From: an uncultured Eggerthella sp.
GTDB taxonomy: Bacteria > Actinomycetota > Coriobacteriia > Coriobacteriales > Eggerthellaceae
Reading direction: 5' to 3'
DNA length: 64,000 bases
Assembly: GCA_959607715.1 (NCBI GenBank)
Contig: CAUHNN010000004.1
Span: 1 to 64,000, forward strand
Made by a program: the position numbers and the translations under genes. This document shows positions 59,871 to 64,000 of the stretch, piece by piece; position 1 is the stretch's first letter; each line of letters starts with the position of its first letter. A model generated the notes under the pieces. It was given only the letters and a program-made list of their open reading frames with translations, did no database searches and was not told the DNA's origin.

Positions 59871-60546
59871 ATCCTACCCCTTCGCCGGAGCCCTGTTCGA
59901 CTGCGACGGAACGCTCCTCGATTCCCTTGACGCCTGGCGTGGGGTGGAGGGCGTCATCGCCCGCGAGGCCCGTGTCGAGGTGAGCGCCGAGGAACGAGCT
60001 CTTTTCACGACCTTCACCATCCCCGAGGTGGCCGAATACGCCCATCGCGTCTACGGCCTCGGTTCGTGCGAGGCGGACGTCGTCGCCTTGATCGACGACT
60101 ACGTGTTCGACTACTACGCCAACCGCGCCCGTGCGTTGCCGGGAGTCGAGGAGTTCTTGTCTTCGTGCGCACGTGCGGGGGTGCGCATGGCGGTTACCTC
60201 ATCGAGTGCGGTCGCGTACCTCGAGGCCGGTCTTGCCTGTGCGGGCATCCGCTCGTATTTCGAGGAAGTGATCTCGGTCGATCTCGTGGGCGCGTCGAAG
60301 CGCGAGCCGGTCATCTTCGACCATGCCCGTTCTTTGCTCGGAACGCAGCGAGGGGAAACGTGGGGATTCGAGGATTCCCTCTATGCGATGGACACCCTGC
60401 GCAATGCCGGGTTTCCCGTTGTGGGTATCTACGACGAGGAGCATGGCGTCGGCGTCGAGGATGTGCGCGAGCGTGCGCTTTTCGCGGTTGGAAGGCTCGA
60501 CGAGTTGATCGTCGAGGATGGGATGATCGGGCTTCAACGCCTGTAA
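59863..60546 (+). CDS. HAD-superfamily phosphatase
   Basis: A 227-residue haloacid dehalogenase-like phosphatase. Motif I FDCDGTLLDS with both Asp, motif II Ser/Thr in AVTSSSAV, motif III Lys in GASKREP and motif IV GFEDSLYAMD are present with a helical cap (about 20-85), as in phosphoglycolate phosphatase or beta-phosphoglucomutase. The substrate is unknown. It overlaps the aminotransferase gene by eight bases. Confidence 0.9.
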   Translation: MSRSYPFAGALFDCDGTLLDSLDAWRGVEGVIAREARVEVSAEERALFTTFTIPEVAEYAHRVYGLGSCEADVVALIDDYVFDYYANRARALPGVEEFLSSCARAGVRMAVTSSSAVAYLEAGLACAGIRSYFEEVISVDLVGASKREPVIFDHARSLLGTQRGETWGFEDSLYAMDTLRNAGFPVVGIYDEEHGVGVEDVRERALFAVGRLDELIVEDGMIGLQRL

Positions 60547-60566
60547 CCGCGGTCACCGTCTTGCCG

Positions 60567-60602
60567 AAGAAGGGCTGCCACCTTAAGGAGGTAGCCCTTC
60601 TT
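60567..60602. terminator. Bidirectional terminator between HAD and TetR genes
   Basis: AAGAAGGGCT (60567-60576) pairs with AGCCCTTCTT (60593-60602), with inner pairs extending the stem. T runs follow on the plus strand. It serves two convergent genes. Confidence 0.85.
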
Positions 60603-61340
60603 TTATTGCGATCGAAGGGATTCGAGGCGGTAGTAGAGCTTCATGCCGTTTTTCGAGATTCGATCGAAGTCCTCTTTGGAAGCGAGGATGGAGGGGATGA
60701 TCGAGCGCGCGCTCATGTGCCCGATGTCTTCGGGCGTGTGGTTGCGGGCGGTGTAGCCAGATGATTCGAGGATCAGCTGACCGCGGTGCTTCGCGTGATA
60801 ATGATGTTGCAGGCCTTCGTTGATCGATAGGATGGTCACGGCGCATTCGTCGGCTTCAAGGGGGATGAACGTGCCCTCGGCTATTCCGGCTTCGATGAGC
60901 GCAACGAGGTTCTGGTAGAAGACGCGGTAATGCTCGAAGAACGATCGGAAGTGTTTTTTGTTGTCATTGGCGACCAGTTCCATCTCGATGAAGTCGAAAG
61001 GGAGCTCGCACTTGTAGACGGTGTCGCGGACGATGAGGGCATAGAGCTGTTCCGCTCGGTTGTCCGAGAATTTTTCGAGGAGCTCAAAGGCGGGCACGTG
61101 CTCTTCTGGGCTGAGGATGGCGCTGAAGATGGCGCTTTTCGACGGAAAGTAATGGTAGAGCGAGGAAGGGTCCATGCCCATTTCCCGGGCGATATCGCTG
61201 ACCGAGGTGCGAGCGTAGCCGTTTTTGCGGAAGAGTTCGATGGCGATGGCGATGATGGCGCTGCGCGCTTCGTCGCGGTCGTTTCTTCGCGTTATGCGCG
61301 GACGGTTGGAGGAGGCGGTTCGTTTGCTTTTAGAAGGCAT
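60603..61340 (-). CDS. TetR/AcrR-family regulator
   Basis: A 245-residue regulator. The N-terminal helix-turn-helix (about 25-72) reads ARSAIIAIAIELFRKNGYAR, TSVSDIAREMGMDPSSLYHY and FPSKSAIF. The C-terminal ligand domain is long and Phe/Tyr/Glu-rich, with a Lys/Arg-rich N-terminal tail. ATG at 61340 follows AAGGAGGG. It is divergent from the ferritin gene, and an inverted repeat lies over its own promoter. Confidence 0.92.
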   Translation of the reverse strand: MPSKSKRTASSNRPRITRRNDRDEARSAIIAIAIELFRKNGYARTSVSDIAREMGMDPSSLYHYFPSKSAIFSAILSPEEHVPAFELLEKFSDNRAEQLYALIVRDTVYKCELPFDFIEMELVANDNKKHFRSFFEHYRVFYQNLVALIEAGIAEGTFIPLEADECAVTILSINEGLQHHYHAKHRGQLILESSGYTARNHTPEDIGHMSARSIIPSILASKEDFDRISKNGMKLYYRLESLRSQ

Positions 61341-61397
61341 GTGGATCCCTCCTTTTGGTTGACGAGATGCCCATCTAGACTCTTTGCTACTTTTTCG

Positions 61398-61430
61398 ATG
61401 CCATTATCGATAGTATAACGGCATTGGCAT
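61398..61430 (-). promoter_or_regulatory. Probable TetR operator over its own promoter
   Basis: ATGCC (61398-61402) and GGCAT (61420-61424) form an inverted repeat with 17 bases between, a second GGCAT follows at 61426-61430, and the minus-strand -10 TATACT (61417-61412) lies inside. This layout suits autorepression. It may also affect the divergent ferritin gene 150 bp away. Confidence 0.5.
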
Positions 61431-61580
61431 TTTCGCAGATCAAATGAATAAAAATGGCTTCTTGATAAATTCTTTTTCCATCGAGATTGATAGCTTCTCT
61501 CGACAAATGGTCGTCAACGGGGGTAGCGTGAACGTGGATATCGTCGATAGGCGCGCACGGCCGCGCGGAAAGGGGCTTTT

Positions 61581-62081
61581 ATGGATCCCAGGGTGTACGA
61601 ACTGCTGAACGACCAGATCAACAAGGAGCTGTACTCGGCGTACCTCTACTTGTCGTTCGCCGACTACTACGAGGAAGAGGGCCTTTCGGGCTTCGCGAAT
61701 TGGTACATGATCCAGGCTGGCGAAGAGCGCGATCACGCTCTGAAGTTCCGCGATTACCTCCACGATTCCGGCTGCAAGGTGGTCTTGGGCGCCATCGATG
61801 CCCCCGCTCCTTCGTTCTCTTCCTACGTCGAGCCGCTCGAGGAGGGTCTCCAGCACGAGAAGTACGTGACCTCTTTGATACATGCGATCTACGATGCTGC
61901 CTATTCGGTCAAGGATTTCCGCACGATGAAGTTCCTCGACTGGTTCATCGAGGAGCAGGGCGAAGAGGAGGCGACGGCCGAAGAGATGCTCACCAAGATG
62001 AAGCTGTTCGGATCGGATGCCAAGGCCCTCTACGACCTGGACAAGGAATACGCTTCCCGCACCTCGTCGCCTGCTGAATAG
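61581..62081 (+). CDS. ftn: Ferritin
   Basis: A 166-residue four-helix ferritin that stores iron and oxidises Fe(II). Ferroxidase residues are Glu16 (INKELYSAYLYL), Glu49 and His52 (GEERDHALKF), Glu93 and a downstream Glu-Gln pair (FIEEQGEEE). No haem Met site is evident, so it is FtnA-like rather than bacterioferritin. SD AAAGGGG precedes ATG 61581. It joins superoxide reductase in oxygen and iron defence. Confidence 0.94.
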   Translation: MDPRVYELLNDQINKELYSAYLYLSFADYYEEEGLSGFANWYMIQAGEERDHALKFRDYLHDSGCKVVLGAIDAPAPSFSSYVEPLEEGLQHEKYVTSLIHAIYDAAYSVKDFRTMKFLDWFIEEQGEEEATAEEMLTKMKLFGSDAKALYDLDKEYASRTSSPAE

Positions 62082-62141
62082 GGCTCCTTCGCCGTCGCGG
62101 GCGACCTTCGTCTGCGACGAGAGAGATGCTCCGTAGAGAAA

Positions 62142-62179
62142 AAGGCGACCGCTTCTCCTCGAGGGGAAGCGGTCGCCTT
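62142..62179. terminator. Bidirectional terminator between ferritin and holin-family genes
   Basis: A 14-bp perfect outer stem (62142-62155 with 62166-62179) with an inner CCTCGAGG palindrome. T residues follow on the minus strand (complement of 62139-62143). Confidence 0.88.
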
Positions 62180-62212
62180 GCCGTTTTCGGGGCGGGTGGA
62201 GGAGAAAAGCGT

Positions 62213-62584
62213 TTAGTCGTTCACTCCCAGAACGGCATTCATGAGCGCCGAGACGAGCGAGATGACGATGGCTGCGACGAACCCCGATCCGAACGAGTCG
62301 ATGACGAAGCCGATGCCGAACAGGGCACTGCCGAGTGCGGCGGCGAGATAGAGCAGAAGCGTGTTGATGACGAGATAGAACACGCCGAGCGAGATGATGG
62401 TGATGGGCAGGCCGATCACCTGGAGGATGGGTTTGATCGTCATGTTGAGCAGCGCGATGATGAGGGCGATGAGGGCAAGCGACGCCCAGGTGCTTCCGCC
62501 CCCGCTGATCTCGATGCCGGGGACGAGCCATACGGCTACGCCGACCGCGATGAAGATGGCGATGGTGCGCAAGATGAACTGCAT
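62213..62584 (-). CDS. Four-TM phage holin family (PF04020-type) membrane protein
   Basis: A 123-residue protein with four membrane segments and the family motif NMTIKPILQVIGLPITIISLG. Despite the family name, chromosomal members are widespread and not linked to phage; the function is unknown. ATG at 62584 has GGAG upstream. It is convergent with ferritin and divergent from tilS. Confidence 0.88.
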   Translation of the reverse strand: MQFILRTIAIFIAVGVAVWLVPGIEISGGGSTWASLALIALIIALLNMTIKPILQVIGLPITIISLGVFYLVINTLLLYLAAALGSALFGIGFVIDSFGSGFVAAIVISLVSALMNAVLGVND

Positions 62585-62716
62585 GGCAAGGCTCCGTTTC
62601 GTGGGGGTGCTTCGTTTACAATGGACAAGCTAACATAAAACACCGGCGTTTCGATGGCGCCTGTCCAGCTGTTTCCAATCGGAAACGGGCCTGCGGCCTG
62701 CAACGGAGATGATGAG

Positions 62717-63814
62717 ATGATCGACACGATAGAGCAGACGATACGCGAGCGCGATCTGTTCAGTCCCGCCACACCTGTCATCGCCATGGTTTCGGGGGGT
62801 TCCGATTCCACGGCCCTTGCCTATCTTTTAAGCGATTTCCATCGCCGAGGACTCGTCGGGCAGCCGGCGATCCTCCATGTCAACCATAAGCTTCGCGGTC
62901 GCGACGCCGATGACGATCAACTCTTCGTCGAACGCCTTGCCGAGAAGCTGTCCATCCCGTTTTTCGCCTGCGAGATCGACATCGCCCAGCTTGCCGACTC
63001 CACCGGCGGTAACGTGGAGGTCATCGGCCGCAACGAGCGGTACCTTGCCGCCCACGAGGCGCTCGAGAGCCTTTGCCGTCATGAGGCCATTCCCATCTCC
63101 GAGGGGCGTATCGTCACCGCCCATACGCAAGACGATCGCGTCGAGAACTTCTTCATGCGCTCGATAACGGGGGCGGGCCCCGGCGGGTTCCGCTCGATGC
63201 TCTATCGCAACGGACCGGTCGTGAGACCTTGCCTTGACGTGTCGCGTCAGGATCTGAGGGATTTCGTTCTTTCCCTGCCCGATGAAGAAACGGTGGTGGA
63301 TGGGGAAGGGCGCCGTTGGCGAGAAGATGCGACCAATGCCCATACCGATCGTTTTCGGGCTTTCGTTCGTCACGAGATCGTTCCCAAGGCCAAAGAGAGG
63401 AACCCCCGGTTGCTCGACACGCTCTGCCGCACGATGAACCTCATCGCCGACGAGGATGACTACCTCGATTCGCTTGCCTCCCGCGCGGCCCGCGATCACC
63501 TTGAGTGGATCGGGGCCTTCGCTGAAGGGGGAGTGCCTGATGGGTGCCGTCTGCTTCCCGAGGTCGGCTGCTTGGCCCTGCCCCTCAAGCGCCGGGTGGT
63601 GCTTGCGGTGCTCGGGACGTTTCTCGGGAGGGATGCCCGCATCGAGTCGGCTTCCATCGAGGCGGTGCTCGACGCCTTCGACGGCCAAGGTGCGCCGAAG
63701 AGCGGGTTCGTCGCCAACATCCAGGGGGATCTGGCGGTCAGCGCCAACAAGCAGGGCGTTCTCATCGAGCCCATGGCCGTCTTCCGCTCGCGCCGCAAGC
63801 CCCATCGCGCGTAG
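62717..63814 (+). CDS. tilS: tRNA(Ile)-lysidine synthetase
   Basis: A 365-residue PP-loop ATPase that converts C34 of tRNA-Ile(CAU) to lysidine. SGGSDS (26-31) is the PP-loop, and VNHKLRGRDADDDQLFVERL and AHTQDDRVENFFMR are family marks. ATG 62717 has GGAG eight bases upstream; ATG 62654 would add 21 atypical residues. Its codon-reading role makes it essential. Confidence 0.95.
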   Translation: MIDTIEQTIRERDLFSPATPVIAMVSGGSDSTALAYLLSDFHRRGLVGQPAILHVNHKLRGRDADDDQLFVERLAEKLSIPFFACEIDIAQLADSTGGNVEVIGRNERYLAAHEALESLCRHEAIPISEGRIVTAHTQDDRVENFFMRSITGAGPGGFRSMLYRNGPVVRPCLDVSRQDLRDFVLSLPDEETVVDGEGRRWREDATNAHTDRFRAFVRHEIVPKAKERNPRLLDTLCRTMNLIADEDDYLDSLASRAARDHLEWIGAFAEGGVPDGCRLLPEVGCLALPLKRRVVLAVLGTFLGRDARIESASIEAVLDAFDGQGAPKSGFVANIQGDLAVSANKQGVLIEPMAVFRSRRKPHRA

Positions 63815-63851
63815 ACGCCCCCGACGCTTTCGTTTCGATCAAGGAGTTCTC

Positions 63852-64000
63852 ATGCCCTCAACGTCCATTCCCGTCAACGTCATTCTCGCCTCCACGAGTC
63901 CGCGCCGAAAGCAGCTTCTCGAGGAAGCGGGCGTGAAATTCAAGGTCTACAAAGGCTCGACCGAAGTGGACGAGTCCCTCGAGCCCGATCTGCGCGCCCA
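63852..64000 (+). CDS. maf: Maf-like nucleotide pyrophosphatase (5' part, cut by the window)
   Basis: 49 codons from ATG 63852 behind AAGGAG: after a short lead the family signature ILASTSPRRKQLLEEAGVKF is complete, followed by the Glu/Asp-rich VDESLEPDLRA. Maf proteins hydrolyse modified or canonical NTPs and limit their incorporation. The rest lies beyond the window. It follows tilS by 37 bp. Confidence 0.9.
   Translation, partial: MPSTSIPVNVILASTSPRRKQLLEEAGVKFKVYKGSTEVDESLEPDLRA

Noticed and set aside
62213..62584. Second prophage suggested by a holin-family protein
   Set aside because: The family is a common chromosomal four-TM protein; the neighbours are ferritin and tilS, with no phage genes.

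Overview
The window reads as a piece of a high-GC, strictly anaerobic actinobacterial chromosome, most probably class Coriobacteriia (an Eggerthellales-like organism; this placement is inference from gene content and protein style, not from a marker search). Supporting signs are the infA-rpmJ-rpsM-rpsK-rpsD-rpoA-rplQ block, oxygen-sensitive NrdD/NrdG as the only ribonucleotide reductase seen, a two-domain superoxide reductase, a ferritin, an aldo/keto reductase fused to a bacterial ferredoxin domain, an archaeal-type class I aldolase and strong use of GTG/TTG starts with clear Shine-Dalgarno sites.

Positions 1 to about 3708 are the right end of a prophage that runs off the left edge. It has holin and amidase endolysin genes and ends in the 3' half of a tRNA, probably tRNA-Lys(UUU), which is an attR. 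At the extreme left, on the minus strand, a tyrosine recombinase gene is followed by at least two start-less reading frames that encode alternative C-terminal tips of a phage tail or receptor-binding protein. Each tip begins exactly at a 19-bp direct repeat, and that repeat also carries the stop codon of the preceding frame. This looks like a shufflon-type cassette array for switching phage host range and is the most interesting thing in the window.

The rest is chromosomal. 3.9-7.3 kb: translation and RNA polymerase alpha block. 7.4-8.5 kb: small membrane protein, unusual peptide deformylase, zinc-ribbon protein. 8.6-11.7 kb: nrdD-nrdG behind a NrdR box. 11.8-16.6 kb: EcfT, enolase, alanine racemase, uracil-DNA glycosylase, NifU and a Cys-rich protein. 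16.7-24.8 kb: Lgt, superoxide reductase, two flavoproteins, TsaC, an alpha/beta hydrolase, glycerol kinase, RpiB. 24.9-28.1 kb: lipoprotein, GlyA, Upp, dCMP deaminase. 28.4-35.5 kb: complete F1Fo ATP synthase operon with a proton-type c subunit. 35.8-40.2 kb: DnaE and TruA. 40.3-44.2 kb: sodium-dependent transporter, YchF, aldo/keto reductase-ferredoxin. 44.4-47.6 kb: LarB, a LarC-like half protein and a membrane Ser/Thr kinase. 47.6-51.5 kb: zinc-dependent phospholipase C-like protein, MFS transporter, pyridoxal kinase. 51.6-56.7 kb: SerS followed by envelope proteins (YtxH, PRC-barrel, VTT, TM2). 56.8-60.5 kb: aldolase, lone prepilin peptidase, tRNA-Leu(CAA), aminotransferase, HAD phosphatase. 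60.6-64 kb: TetR regulator divergent from ferritin, a four-TM holin-family protein, TilS and the start of Maf.

Together the genes describe an anaerobe that makes ATP through a proton F-ATPase, runs lower glycolysis (aldolase, enolase), phosphorylates glycerol, protects itself from oxygen by superoxide reductase and ferritin, and builds nickel-pincer-type cofactor components. Gene starts given here were chosen from Shine-Dalgarno spacing and family length and often differ from the longest open frame.
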